Below are positions 1 to 8,953 of a DNA stretch of 64,000 nt, one piece after another; positions within the stretch are counted from its first letter, which is position 1; each line of letters starts with the position of its first letter. The translations under genes and the position numbers were made by a program. Under the pieces are notes generated by a model. The model did not search any database. It was given only the letters and a program-made list of their open reading frames with translations, and was not told the origin of the DNA. This DNA comes from Chitinophaga niabensis (GTDB lineage Bacteria; Bacteroidota; Bacteroidia; Chitinophagales; Chitinophagaceae), in the NCBI RefSeq assembly GCF_039545795.1, contig NZ_CP154260.1, positions 3,911,001-3,975,000 of the forward strand. The letters are read 5' to 3'.

Positions 1-1
1 T

Positions 2-712
2 TTAGCAGCCCTCAGTACGTATGCAAGTCCCTTCTGTGATTCATGCATGAAGATCCGGATCGGAAAGATCAATGCAGCCGACTACAATATCACAGGCGCT
101 ACTGTTACCCATAATAAAAAGTGGGGACAGGTCGAATTTGAGATACGTGTGGCAGGAAGAGCGGGGGCCAGCATATCCATCCCCCGTGGCCAGTTTGATG
201 AAGCCCCCATTGATGCTTATGTATTTGTAACCACCCTCAATGCAGAAGATATTGGTTTCTCAAAAACAGCAGGCATTGTAGCCCTTGCATTAACGGCTCA
301 CCCTGATTTTGATGACACCCCTTTATTTGATGAGAATGGAGATGGTGATTATGCAAACGATAAGATCCACTGGCACCCACATTGGGTGGTACTGGTAGAA
401 GACAAAAGAGTGGCGGGAGGTTTCTCCGTTAAACAGTTCGATAAAAATGATAAAACAGTCAAACTGCCGCCTACCAACCCGGGGTTAGCTGCCTATTTTG
501 ATTCCCCGGGTTTCCAGGTGATCACAGCAGGTAACGCCATTCGTGTAGTAGTGCCTGATTACAGGATAAGGTTTAAAACATCCTTTAAGTTTGATGCCTT
601 ATCATCCTATTTACAGGTGAATACCAGTAAAGAGAATATGCCGATGATCGGCGTATATAAAGTATACAATATCCTGTCTAAGAAGTTATCACTGCCTTAT
701 AGCGTGAAATAA
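2..712 (+). CDS. Hypothetical protein, 5' end cut by window edge
   Basis: The frame is open without a stop from base 2 to the TAA at 710-712, so the gene probably begins upstream of the window. The first in-window ATG (47) lies just after a Cys-containing stretch (FCDSC) that reads like part of a longer N-terminus. The visible 236 residues look beta-rich, with an Asp/Asn-rich stretch (FDENGDGDYANDK, about residue 95 from the ATG) resembling a calcium-binding loop, followed by HWHPHW. I do not recognise the family. It converges on the next gene and shares a hairpin terminator with it. Confidence 0.7.
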   Translation, partial: LAALSTYASPFCDSCMKIRIGKINAADYNITGATVTHNKKWGQVEFEIRVAGRAGASISIPRGQFDEAPIDAYVFVTTLNAEDIGFSKTAGIVALALTAHPDFDDTPLFDENGDGDYANDKIHWHPHWVVLVEDKRVAGGFSVKQFDKNDKTVKLPPTNPGLAAYFDSPGFQVITAGNAIRVVVPDYRIRFKTSFKFDALSSYLQVNTSKENMPMIGVYKVYNILSKKLSLPYSVK

Positions 713-740
713 AAAAGGGAAGCAAATGCTTCCCTTTTTT
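711..740. terminator. Bidirectional rho-independent terminator
   Basis: A perfect inverted repeat has 13-bp arms (711-723 and 728-740) around the loop AAAT. The A6/T6 ends give a U-tract in both directions. It sits between two convergent genes and overlaps the stop codons of both. Confidence 0.9.
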
Positions 741-1359
741 AAGGCAATTTAAAAATTACAGGCAAAGTATACTGCGCCATAACAAATTTATTATTTTGTT
801 TACCAGGGTTCCAGTCCGGCATAGCAGCTATAACACGCATGGCTTCTTCTTCCAGTCCGCCTCCTTTTGCGCTGCTGATAGTTTTCACCTGTTCAATCTT
901 CCCGGTTTTATTTATCACGAACATTACAACCACTATTCCTGAGATCTTCTGTTTAAGAGCTTCCTTTGGGTATTTGATGTTACTGTCCAGGTATCGCATC
1001 AGGGAATCATTACCACCCTTAAAGGTTGGCGGTTGTTCTACCACTGTAAAGATATCATCCTCATCCGTAACAATTCCCTCATCAGCAATTCCAATGATCG
1101 CCCGCTCCTTATCACCTGACTCTGTTCGCTCTTTACTTCTCTCTGCAACCGCATACAAACAATAATCTGTCAGTTCCTTTGCTTTAGCGGGCGAAAACTT
1201 CAGTCCCCTGAAGTAGGCTGCTGTTTGCTCCTCTTCTTCAATCTCAGTCCGGTATACAACTATGATCACGTCATCAAACACTTCTATGTTCTTATTCATG
1301 GTCTGTAACAGCGGGGCAGCAAGAGCAGTTTTTTCATAGGTAAATAAATTACCCGGCAA
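739..1359 (-). CDS. TonB C-terminal domain protein, no visible membrane anchor
   Basis: The last ~90 residues match a TonB C-terminal domain of the Bacteroidota energy-transducer type: GGNDSLMRYLDSNIKYP at the start, a V-x-F-x-I-N-x-x-G-K-I core, and the M-P-x-W-x-P-G-x-x-x-x-K turn. Such proteins usually have an N-terminal membrane helix or signal peptide. Here the longest frame starts at TTG (1359) and shows neither. An ATG in another frame at 1337 encodes MKKLLLL, the typical start of a signal peptide, before running into a stop. So the 5' end may be frameshifted, or the true start is the internal ATG near 1299. It lies 10 bp after the esterase gene, probably in one transcript. The TonB-domain call is solid; role and start are not. 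Confidence 0.7.
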   Translation of the reverse strand: MPGNLFTYEKTALAAPLLQTMNKNIEVFDDVIIVVYRTEIEEEEQTAAYFRGLKFSPAKAKELTDYCLYAVAERSKERTESGDKERAIIGIADEGIVTDEDDIFTVVEQPPTFKGGNDSLMRYLDSNIKYPKEALKQKISGIVVVMFVINKTGKIEQVKTISSAKGGGLEEEAMRVIAAMPDWNPGKQNNKFVMAQYTLPVIFKLP

Positions 1360-1369
1360 ATATATGGAA

Positions 1370-3820
1370 TTACTTCAATATCATTTCAGCCTCACTCAGT
1401 TTCCACAGGTTATCATAGAAGCCAGACATCTTTACTTCATCCACACCTGTCATCAGCATTTTGGCATCGTAGATCATGAAATCAGGGAAACCGCTGGCAC
1501 CGGCAAAATACTGGTTAGCATAAGCTGCTTTCATACCTGTTAAACCACTTCCACTTACAACTGCAACAGAGGCTGTATTGGAACCTGTGAGCGGCCAGAC
1601 AAAACAGGCACTGATCTCTTCACCTGTCCATTGTTTACTGCCTGCAGTAACTTTATTACGTTCTACCTGTATGGGGCAATTAGCCAGCAGGGTGTTCCAT
1701 GCTTTGTTGATACTTTTATTCCCATAGATGATCACGCCTCGGTCTTTGTATTTATCCAGTGCATATTCTTTATCTGAAATAATATCTACAGCTCCGTTAC
1801 CGCGGTAATACCAGGTTTCCGCATCATAACGCGCTTTGTTGAAACTCCATTCATTCTCCTCGCGTGATCCGCCTGTGCTATACACAAAAACCATCCTGTT
1901 ATTGAAAGCGTCCTTCAATGTGCCATAACGGTGCGGGCCTTTTTCATCCAGAGAAGGCTGCTGATGCGCTGCCCATTTTCCATTTGTATGCAGCAGATAA
2001 AGCGGGCCATTGTTTTTAGAAGTGATCTCCGTTCCATCAATACTCACTTTCACATCTGATCCCGCAGCAAAATCATGGAGGTCGAGTTTCAGCAAGCGCA
2101 CGTTTTCTGTAGTACCATTGATGGTTTTAGCTCCCCTGTTCCTGTTAAGTTTAATGCGGCTGTACTGCAAAGGATGTTCCTGTTGTTGTATGGCAGCCCA
2201 ACGGAAGGAAGAAGAAATACCAGGGTTGGATGTAATAAAATCGATCACATTCACCGCTGTATCTACCGGCCGGTTATGCCATTTGAAGAAGTCGAAGATA
2301 GGTTTCCAGTCTACACTGATATCACCGAACCAATGTTCTCCTCCGGGATATTCATAATAACTGAGGTCTGTATGGAATCCACCCAGCAAACCGCGCATTT
2401 GCCTTGCATAGTTAACGGATACCGTACGGTCTGCATCTCCATGAAATACATACACACCCAGTGGTTTATAGTTTTGTACCAGTTTGATCACATCACTTTG
2501 ATTGCCGGAACGCAGCAGCATTTGTTCCATGGGAGAATTGCTGCTGTCTGGAACTAACCCGTCTGCAGATCCATATCCTTTCAGCGTAGGGTATCCTGCA
2601 CAGGGAGCAATAGCTGCCCATTTATCAGGATAGGTAGCACCAAGGAACCAGGTACCATGACCTCCCATAGAGTGGCCGGTAAGGTAAATATGTTGCGGGT
2701 CCGGCTGGAATTTATTGCGTGCAATGCTCAGGACTTCCAGGGCATCTAATCTTCCCCAGTCTTCCCAGTTAAATCCCCTGGGTCTGCGGTTAGTAGCTGC
2801 TACCAGTGTTCCCCAATCCTTAGACTGGTAAGCCCTGGCCTGCCCGATCGCTTCCACACCGGCACCATGTACGGAAAGGAACAATGCTGATCCTTTTTTG
2901 GTACCATTCAATTGTGGCGCCACTGCAAAGTATTGCAGGCTTCCATCTATTTCACTAATGAAAGTACTGCTGTATTTATCCGCAGCGGTAACTGCTTCCA
3001 CTATTATTTTCTTTTCATCCACTACAGCATTCTTATCCAGTAATGCAATACTGCATTCCGGTTTTCCTGTGGCATTCACCGCACTGCCATCAAAAGAGAA
3101 CGGAACTTTCCGTGACGACATGGGAGGGATAGCGGGAATAGCTGTAGTAACCTGTTTCCCCTGTAATGTTACACGGTATTGCAGGCCTTTCCATTCTTTG
3201 GAAGAAGTGTTCATTACTACCACGGCTCCCTGCAGCGCATCATTCTTTTCCCCGATCACTATAGCCGGCATGGTAGGGTCTTCTGTAATAAGCTGAAGCG
3301 TTTTGGCAGGGAAACTGAGGCTGGCTGTGATCATCGCCCCACGTACATAGATCTCATTGAGACCTTTTTTTAATTGTACAGGTATATATAACCAACCGGA
3401 ACTATAGGGGTCACCGGTATGCGGTTCTCCGTTAAAATACAATCCGCTGTTCCCTTTAATATTCAGGAGTGCAGGACCTGCTTTCTCTGATTGATAGGTA
3501 AGATACATGTAAGCCCCTCTTCCGAAAGCACCTCTTCCTCCGCCACGGCGGAACAAGCGGTTGGCACTGTCTGCAGTAACGGCCTGCCATACTAATGGCT
3601 GCCCGTTATCGCCGTTGCCAAAGGTGGCTCCTTCTATTGGTGTTTTTAATTGATTGGTATAAAGCTGGTAAGCCAGGTGATCTGTGTAGATAGCTTCCCT
3701 TCCGTAACGTTGAGGACTGGTAACCATCAAACCTTGCTTAAACTGGTAGGTATCCTGGGAAAAAGCAGGAGCCTGCATGCATGTTAAAACAAGCAGCAAC
3801 GCGTAATGTAGCTTATTCAT
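1370..3820 (-). CDS. Secreted alpha/beta-hydrolase (CE1/PHB-depolymerase-like esterase)
   Basis: This 816-aa protein has a signal peptide (MNKLHYALLLVLTC...AFSQ). A beta-rich N-terminal half (about 30-290) is followed by an alpha/beta-hydrolase domain (about 300-515). The catalytic triad can be read directly: nucleophile Ser384 in GHSMGG, Asp464 in GDADRT and His496 in GGEHW. About 300 more residues with no recognised motif follow. The family includes feruloyl/acetyl-xylan esterases and prolyl-oligopeptidase-like peptidases, so the substrate is uncertain; a role in polymer breakdown in periplasm or on the surface is inferred. Its 5' end lies in a 52-bp tandem duplication that places a second ATG and an 18-codon reading frame immediately upstream. 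Confidence 0.8.
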   Translation of the reverse strand: MNKLHYALLLVLTCMQAPAFSQDTYQFKQGLMVTSPQRYGREAIYTDHLAYQLYTNQLKTPIEGATFGNGDNGQPLVWQAVTADSANRLFRRGGGRGAFGRGAYMYLTYQSEKAGPALLNIKGNSGLYFNGEPHTGDPYSSGWLYIPVQLKKGLNEIYVRGAMITASLSFPAKTLQLITEDPTMPAIVIGEKNDALQGAVVVMNTSSKEWKGLQYRVTLQGKQVTTAIPAIPPMSSRKVPFSFDGSAVNATGKPECSIALLDKNAVVDEKKIIVEAVTAADKYSSTFISEIDGSLQYFAVAPQLNGTKKGSALFLSVHGAGVEAIGQARAYQSKDWGTLVAATNRRPRGFNWEDWGRLDALEVLSIARNKFQPDPQHIYLTGHSMGGHGTWFLGATYPDKWAAIAPCAGYPTLKGYGSADGLVPDSSNSPMEQMLLRSGNQSDVIKLVQNYKPLGVYVFHGDADRTVSVNYARQMRGLLGGFHTDLSYYEYPGGEHWFGDISVDWKPIFDFFKWHNRPVDTAVNVIDFITSNPGISSSFRWAAIQQQEHPLQYSRIKLNRNRGAKTINGTTENVRLLKLDLHDFAAGSDVKVSIDGTEITSKNNGPLYLLHTNGKWAAHQQPSLDEKGPHRYGTLKDAFNNRMVFVYSTGGSREENEWSFNKARYDAETWYYRGNGAVDIISDKEYALDKYKDRGVIIYGNKSINKAWNTLLANCPIQVERNKVTAGSKQWTGEEISACFVWPLTGSNTASVAVVSGSGLTGMKAAYANQYFAGASGFPDFMIYDAKMLMTGVDEVKMSGFYDNLWKLSEAEMILK

Positions 3821-3913
3821 GTAAAAGATAGATTAACGGCGAAAAGAACTACTACTCGGTGTAGCTTATTCATGTAAAAAGATAGATTAAGGCCGGAAAG
3901 AACTTCTACTCGG
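3808..3913. repeat. 52/53-bp imperfect tandem duplication at a gene junction
   Basis: Copy 1 (3808-3859) and copy 2 (3861-3913) differ at only a few positions. Each covers the first codons of the esterase gene, its leader and the end of the ROK gene. Copy 2 therefore carries a duplicate ATGAATAAGCTA (start at 3873). Read on the minus strand this opens an 18-codon frame beginning MNKLH, whose TGA overlaps the true ATG at 3820 as ATGA. This looks like a recent local duplication that created a short upstream reading frame. Confidence 0.9.
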
Positions 3914-5132
3914 AAAACTCCTTCACCTTTATTTTTTTACGATTGACTTTGTATTCCTTTACTTTATTCTCCATCACCAAAGCAACGGCGCCGATCAGTT
4001 CCGCATGATAACCCAATGTTGAAATGGCCAGCGTGGTGTTAGCGGCAAGCCGGGGGATCGTATGCTCATTCAATGCCTGCTGCACAGGCGCCTGCCATAC
4101 TTTACCGGCTAAAGTACCACGCCCGCTCAATACCACACATTCCGGGTTCATCAGGTGAATAAGGATGGCCACCGCCTTTCCGATATCATAACCGGTGTGC
4201 GACAAAAGCTCTATTACATAACGGTCTCCTTTGTGAATAGCCCTCACAATGGTTTCCCAATCCGTTTCCGGATGGCCGCTGGGGAATTTGGCCCCCAGTG
4301 AAGAAAGGCTTCCTGACTTTAAACCCTGTGCAGCCTTTTCAATCACCACTAACAAAGACGCCTCTGTTTCAAGACATCCGCTTTTACCGCAGCTGCACAA
4401 TTTATTGTTATCGAAAATGGGAATATGACTGAACTCTCCGGCAAAACCATCGTGCCCCCGGAACAGTTCACCATTTAAGATCATACCCAATCCAATACCC
4501 CATCCAATATTCACCACTACGGCATTCTTCTTTTGGCGGGCAGCGCCGAAATGGAATTCCGCCAGTGCAATCAGACTGGAATCGTTATCTATATATACCG
4601 GGAGGTTCAGTTCGTCTGTCAGGTATTCTGTAACCGTTTTATTCCCTGCGTGCAGGAAAGAATAGTTGATGCCATTCTTAAAGTCCACAAACCCTGGCAT
4701 GCCTATACCTGCGCCCACGATCTTTTTCCTGTCTACGCCTGATTCACGGATCACTTCGCTCATTTTTTCCGCCAGCCGTACAATGGCATCCGGATTATTG
4801 TTAAGTGGCAGTTCAAACTCTTTAACGGGCGTAACCGCTTTGTTTTCAATATCCATCAGGGTAATGCGGGTAAACATCTGGTCCATGGATACAGACAAAA
4901 TATAAATGGCATCGGGCCGCAGGGCATAAATAACAGGACGCCTTCCACCACTGGAAGGGGCATACCCGGACTCTGCAATGGAGCCATCTATTATCAGGTC
5001 GTCAATCACCTTCATCACGTGTGGGATACTTTTACCCATGCGCTCACTCAGATCAGTAGATGAAAGCTTACCTGAAAAATAAAATTCTCTTAAGGCCAGT
5101 GTCTTATAATAATTTTTATTTACCATATGCAC
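3906..5132 (-). CDS. ROK-family (NagC/XylR-like) transcriptional regulator
   Basis: This 408-aa protein has an N-terminal winged helix-turn-helix (about 10-60, LSSTDLSERMGKSIPHVMKV) followed by a ROK domain. The ROK zinc site is visible as CSCGKSGCLE (Cys246, Cys248, Cys253) with His236 in GEFSHI; the sugar/phosphate-binding GxGIGMPG and an active-site-like IDND (182) are also present. ROK repressors respond to sugars or sugar phosphates, so it probably controls nearby carbohydrate genes such as the esterase downstream; that target is inferred. Two ATGs (5132 and 5126) are possible starts. Its last codons lie in the 52-bp duplication. Confidence 0.88.
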   Translation of the reverse strand: MHMVNKNYYKTLALREFYFSGKLSSTDLSERMGKSIPHVMKVIDDLIIDGSIAESGYAPSSGGRRPVIYALRPDAIYILSVSMDQMFTRITLMDIENKAVTPVKEFELPLNNNPDAIVRLAEKMSEVIRESGVDRKKIVGAGIGMPGFVDFKNGINYSFLHAGNKTVTEYLTDELNLPVYIDNDSSLIALAEFHFGAARQKKNAVVVNIGWGIGLGMILNGELFRGHDGFAGEFSHIPIFDNNKLCSCGKSGCLETEASLLVVIEKAAQGLKSGSLSSLGAKFPSGHPETDWETIVRAIHKGDRYVIELLSHTGYDIGKAVAILIHLMNPECVVLSGRGTLAGKVWQAPVQQALNEHTIPRLAANTTLAISTLGYHAELIGAVALVMENKVKEYKVNRKKIKVKEFSE

Positions 5133-5244
5133 ATATCTCTATACTTTGTTTATAAAAAACACATTATGTTCTGGCAAAAAAACAATTAAATCTTCCGAAA
5201 TGCAAACACGCTCCAAATAATTACAATATTAAATTTTCACTCAT

Positions 5245-6531
5245 CTAATCCAGTTCCATTGATTCATCCCCCGCCTGGTACTGTGCGTAGATCAGCAGAA
5301 GCGTAAACATCTCATCTTTTGAATTCATGCTCCCTTCTGAAAACACAAACTTCGGCGGGTTACTCGGGTTTTGCGGATTGTTCTTCGTATTGTCATAAGT
5401 CCCTTTCATATAGATAACAGAGTTCCGTGGAACCTTCACCGGCTTTTTGAACCGGTAGAGCTCCTGCCAGCGGAAATCCCATTGCGGTATACTTATCAAC
5501 CGGATAGTGTCACTGGCCGGCGTAACCACATATGCTTCAAAGGACTTGCCAAGAAAATGCATGTGTGGCCATACGTATAAAAGGGATTGTTCCTCCGGTG
5601 TCTTCATCTTCAATGTGAAAGTCCTTTCCTCATTTGCCGGGATCATGAAGATGGGATCAATGTCCCGTTCTCCTACTCCGCCTGATCCCAGGCTGATGAT
5701 CCGTACCGGTCTTTGTATGGGTGCATCTTTAAAATACAGGTTCACCCCTATTACAGATTCTTCATTGGCCGCAACTGCTGCGTAATGCGTGGTGAAGATC
5801 ACTACACCTCTTCGCGGAAGCATCCAGCCAAATTCCTTTGGATAGTACTCTGCTGAAGATCCCGGAATCCATCCGGTATAATAGACCATCTTCTTTTTAT
5901 AGTGATCAAAAGCTATTCTGTTGATACGATCTTCATCTGTGTTGATTACATTGATCCCGGCGTTCAGATCAATAGCTTTATCAGGCACATCATAGAATCC
6001 ATAATTGATATGATGTATGATCTTCCTGTTGTTGGTCACGAACTCTACTGCTTCGATGCTTTTTTCAGCAGGTAACTCAAAAGGCACTTTAAATTCTATA
6101 AATCGCTCCTTGTTATCTCCTTTAACGAGGAAGGCATCTTTTACCTGCAATACCAGGTCCGGTGCCCGTTGTTTATCAACCGCAGTATTTACCGCCTGCT
6201 TTTTAGGCGCATTCCCTTTCGGCGCTTTATTGTCTATCCATGCCAGGATCTTTGTTTTCTCGGCTGCCGTTAATCCCCGTTGATTGGCAAAACAGGAATA
6301 GGAAGTATCAGCCCGCCATGGCGGCATATAACCTGTGGAAACCACTTCCCTGATAAAATTAAGCCGTTTGGTAAAGTCCTCATACTTCAAAAGCGGGAAT
6401 GGTCCCGCTTCTCCCGGTCTGTGACAACCTGAGCACTTGCTTTGTAGTATTGGTTCTACATCATGGAAAGTTTGTCCACGAAGACCTACAAACGCGCAGC
6501 TGAATAATATCGTGATTAAAACTCTCCGCAT
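5245..6531 (-). CDS. Cytochrome c / copper type II monooxygenase-like protein
   Basis: The ATG at 6531 begins a signal peptide (MRRVLITILFSCAFVGLRGQ), giving 428 aa; the frame is open further upstream but overlaps the redoxin gene. An N-terminal haem-c site CSGCH (33-37) is followed by a domain resembling the PHM fold of peptidylglycine alpha-hydroxylating monooxygenase. Candidate copper ligands are His173-His174, His249, the HMH pair at 323-325 and Met402 or Met408. In PHM one copper is held by three His and the other by two His and a Met, which fits. It is probably periplasmic or surface-exposed. It starts 4 bp after the redoxin stop, so the two are co-transcribed. The substrate is unknown. 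Confidence 0.75.
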   Translation of the reverse strand: MRRVLITILFSCAFVGLRGQTFHDVEPILQSKCSGCHRPGEAGPFPLLKYEDFTKRLNFIREVVSTGYMPPWRADTSYSCFANQRGLTAAEKTKILAWIDNKAPKGNAPKKQAVNTAVDKQRAPDLVLQVKDAFLVKGDNKERFIEFKVPFELPAEKSIEAVEFVTNNRKIIHHINYGFYDVPDKAIDLNAGINVINTDEDRINRIAFDHYKKKMVYYTGWIPGSSAEYYPKEFGWMLPRRGVVIFTTHYAAVAANEESVIGVNLYFKDAPIQRPVRIISLGSGGVGERDIDPIFMIPANEERTFTLKMKTPEEQSLLYVWPHMHFLGKSFEAYVVTPASDTIRLISIPQWDFRWQELYRFKKPVKVPRNSVIYMKGTYDNTKNNPQNPSNPPKFVFSEGSMNSKDEMFTLLLIYAQYQAGDESMELD

Positions 6532-6535
6532 AGGG

Positions 6536-7102
6536 TCATTTATTACTGATAAAGCAACCAACTGCTTTGGTTTCAGAAGGGCTAACTTCTTTATGTTGTA
6601 AATAATTATCGATCGCATTACGTAGATAATGCTGATCTGTTTGCCGTTTCTTTTTGCCTAAGCTGATGGCCCAATCATCTATGGCGCCTTTGTACAAAAG
6701 AACGGCTTTACTGTCATATAAAAAAACTTCGGGTGTAATGGTGGCATGGGTGTAATGAACAAGTACGCCCTTCTTATCGCGCAAAAGCGGGAATCCGATG
6801 GCGTACTTGTTTTTGAATGTGACTATTTCTTGTTCACTGTAATCACCTGCGTTCGGGAGAACGCCTATTATTTGCAGGAGTTCTTTCCTGCTTTTTTGAA
6901 TTTCGTTCAAAACCAGTGTATAGTTCTGGCTAAGGGGGCAATCCGGGGAAAGGAATACAATGGCCGTCAATTGTTTTTTGACACCTGATAAAGGAAGCGA
7001 AGTACCGCCGTTTGTTTTTACTTTAATGTCCTCCTGAGAAGGCTGCTGTGCATGCAACGATAAAAGGGACAGGCAGCAGCAGATAACAAAAAGAGGCTTC
7101 AT
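6536..7102 (-). CDS. Redoxin / thioredoxin-fold protein, exported
   Basis: The protein has 188 aa from the ATG at 7102, which starts a signal peptide (MKPLFVICCCLSLLSLHAQ); a further nine in-frame codons upstream are less likely to be used. The thioredoxin-like domain has SPDCPLSQNY (Cys55), the form seen in periplasmic redoxin-family proteins that keep one Cys of the usual CxxC. A second Cys lies near the C-terminus (VGCFI). Its tight coupling to the copper monooxygenase-like gene suggests electron supply or copper/thiol handling; this is inference. Confidence 0.75.
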   Translation of the reverse strand: MKPLFVICCCLSLLSLHAQQPSQEDIKVKTNGGTSLPLSGVKKQLTAIVFLSPDCPLSQNYTLVLNEIQKSRKELLQIIGVLPNAGDYSEQEIVTFKNKYAIGFPLLRDKKGVLVHYTHATITPEVFLYDSKAVLLYKGAIDDWAISLGKKKRQTDQHYLRNAIDNYLQHKEVSPSETKAVGCFISNK

Positions 7103-7136
7103 GGAAAACGATTTATTATGGCATTTCATATTTTAG

Positions 7137-7174
7137 ATACAGTGAATTCAGGTTTTCACCTGAATTCACTGTAT
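7137..7174. other. Perfect 17-bp inverted repeat between susD and redoxin gene
   Basis: Arms 7137-7153 and 7158-7174 are perfectly complementary around the loop TTTC. It lies just after the susD stop. On the minus strand the next bases are CTAAAATATG, not a U-tract, so it does not look like a classical terminator. An RNA processing or stability hairpin that separates susCD expression from the redoxin/monooxygenase genes fits better. Confidence 0.8.
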
Positions 7175-7185
7175 AAGATAATTAA

Positions 7186-8889
7186 CTATTTTTTATCCCA
7201 CCAAACTCTTCCGGTAATATCAGTCAGGTCGCCCAGTTCAGGATCAGCCTGCATATCTGTGATGGCCTTCTTCACGTTATCGTAGTTCAGATCAGCAACA
7301 GGCGGAACAAATAAGCTCCATCTTCTTGGCATTACCGCTTCAATACCGCCACTTCTTATTCTTTCAGCCTGGAACACCACGCCTGTCTGGCTGGGGAATC
7401 CGGTCCTTTTGATCACCGCCCACATTTCATTCGGATTTCTCCAGAAGTTGAAATATTGTTGGATACAGATCTGTTCAATACCTTTTGCAGGATTGTAAAC
7501 AATATCCGGATGAGTTTTATATGTAGTCAGCTCTCCAGCTGTTACAGCTGTGTAACCTGGTACCTTGGCATCTTTACCCCATTCATCATAGTCAGCCGCA
7601 GAAGCATCTATACCTTTGTAATACCAGTCAGCAGCTACTTCGTTTGTAACCCCTCTTGCAGCCAGCTCAGCTCTCATAAAGCAAACATCCGCATAGGTGA
7701 TCACCGGGTAATTCACAAAACTACCCACACCTCCTACCGCATTATTGAACATTCCCTGATTGATGAAAGACACATAAGCAGTAGAACCAAAAATATAGTT
7801 GAAATAGAATTTCTTGTCGTTCTCCAGCACAGCATCAGGACTTGTATAACGGCCGCGGTATTCCTGGTATACTTCACCGGGTGCAATGGTACCATTAGCC
7901 TTGTAAGTATCAAAGTCAGCTTTAGTCAATGCAACCTTAGCATAGATCATTCTCATGCGGGGATCTGTTGTTTTATACATAAAATCAACAGCTGCTTTCT
8001 GGCCGGAAATACCTGCTGCCAGGTTATAGTTACCACCGTTGGCCACGTTAGGGCCACCTTTGAAGTTCCAGTTGGCCGCCCTGCTGTTGATAGGTCCAAC
8101 ATTGTCTGCCAGTACTTCATCAATAATGGCTTTAGCTGCAGCGGGTTTTCTTTTCAGCATGCGCATAGCAATACGCATCCTCAGGGAATTTGCTGCCATG
8201 ATCCAGTTAGTAGCTTCAGCAGCTGCATTCGCGCTACGGAACCACAGATCAGATGCACCTAAAAACTTTTCATCCGCATGGGCCGGCAGCTTTAATGCGG
8301 CAACACTTGCTTTCAGCTGATTATTCAAGGTATCATACAATGCTTCCTGGGTATCGTAAACAGGCTTGAATACCGGAGGTGTGGTATATCTCGCTTTAAA
8401 AGCATCAGAGAAAGCGATGCTTCCCATAATATCCGTTACATTAAAAGCAGCAAGTGCAGCAGGAATATAGGAAATAGCCCTCATATGCTGATACTTTGCA
8501 GCATCTGCCGGCGCCATTTTGTCAATGATATTCCTTAATTCTCTCATAGCACCACCAGCCCCTGTTGACTCCCTTGTATACAGGTTTTCGTACCTGTAAG
8601 GGTAGTTGGAAGCAGAAATAGGTACTTTAAAACGGGTAATGATAATACCATTACCTCCAATAGGTACCCAGGCGCCGATCCAGTATTCCAGGTTACGGTG
8701 AATATCATAGAACGCCTCAAAGTCATTCGCATGTATAGCAATAGGAGCAGTAGGGAAAAACGTTGCAGGATTCATCTCACCTACCTGCACCAGGTCAGGA
8801 TCTGTATTTACTTCCGCATATCTCTCGCGGCTGCAGGAAGTTGCTAAAAGCGCCAGCAGGCAACCGGCTTGTAATAATTTCTTCCTCAT
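7186..8889 (-). CDS. SusD/RagB-family outer-membrane lipoprotein
   Basis: This 567-aa lipoprotein has a lipobox at ALLATSC (Cys19). It is helix-rich and resembles the SusD-like subgroup with the conserved N-terminal NTDPD. SusD-type proteins sit on the outer surface as the lid of the SusC channel and bind the incoming substrate. It follows susC by 64 bp, the normal order. The ligand is not evident. The genes downstream are redox proteins, not glycoside hydrolases, so a non-glycan ligand such as a peptide or metal complex is possible. Confidence 0.88.
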   Translation of the reverse strand: MRKKLLQAGCLLALLATSCSRERYAEVNTDPDLVQVGEMNPATFFPTAPIAIHANDFEAFYDIHRNLEYWIGAWVPIGGNGIIITRFKVPISASNYPYRYENLYTRESTGAGGAMRELRNIIDKMAPADAAKYQHMRAISYIPAALAAFNVTDIMGSIAFSDAFKARYTTPPVFKPVYDTQEALYDTLNNQLKASVAALKLPAHADEKFLGASDLWFRSANAAAEATNWIMAANSLRMRIAMRMLKRKPAAAKAIIDEVLADNVGPINSRAANWNFKGGPNVANGGNYNLAAGISGQKAAVDFMYKTTDPRMRMIYAKVALTKADFDTYKANGTIAPGEVYQEYRGRYTSPDAVLENDKKFYFNYIFGSTAYVSFINQGMFNNAVGGVGSFVNYPVITYADVCFMRAELAARGVTNEVAADWYYKGIDASAADYDEWGKDAKVPGYTAVTAGELTTYKTHPDIVYNPAKGIEQICIQQYFNFWRNPNEMWAVIKRTGFPSQTGVVFQAERIRSGGIEAVMPRRWSLFVPPVADLNYDNVKKAITDMQADPELGDLTDITGRVWWDKK

Positions 8890-8953
8890 AAAAATATTTT
8901 AAATATTCTGATTGTTATTGTTTCTGTTCTTCTCTGTTATGCTGAATACCTGC

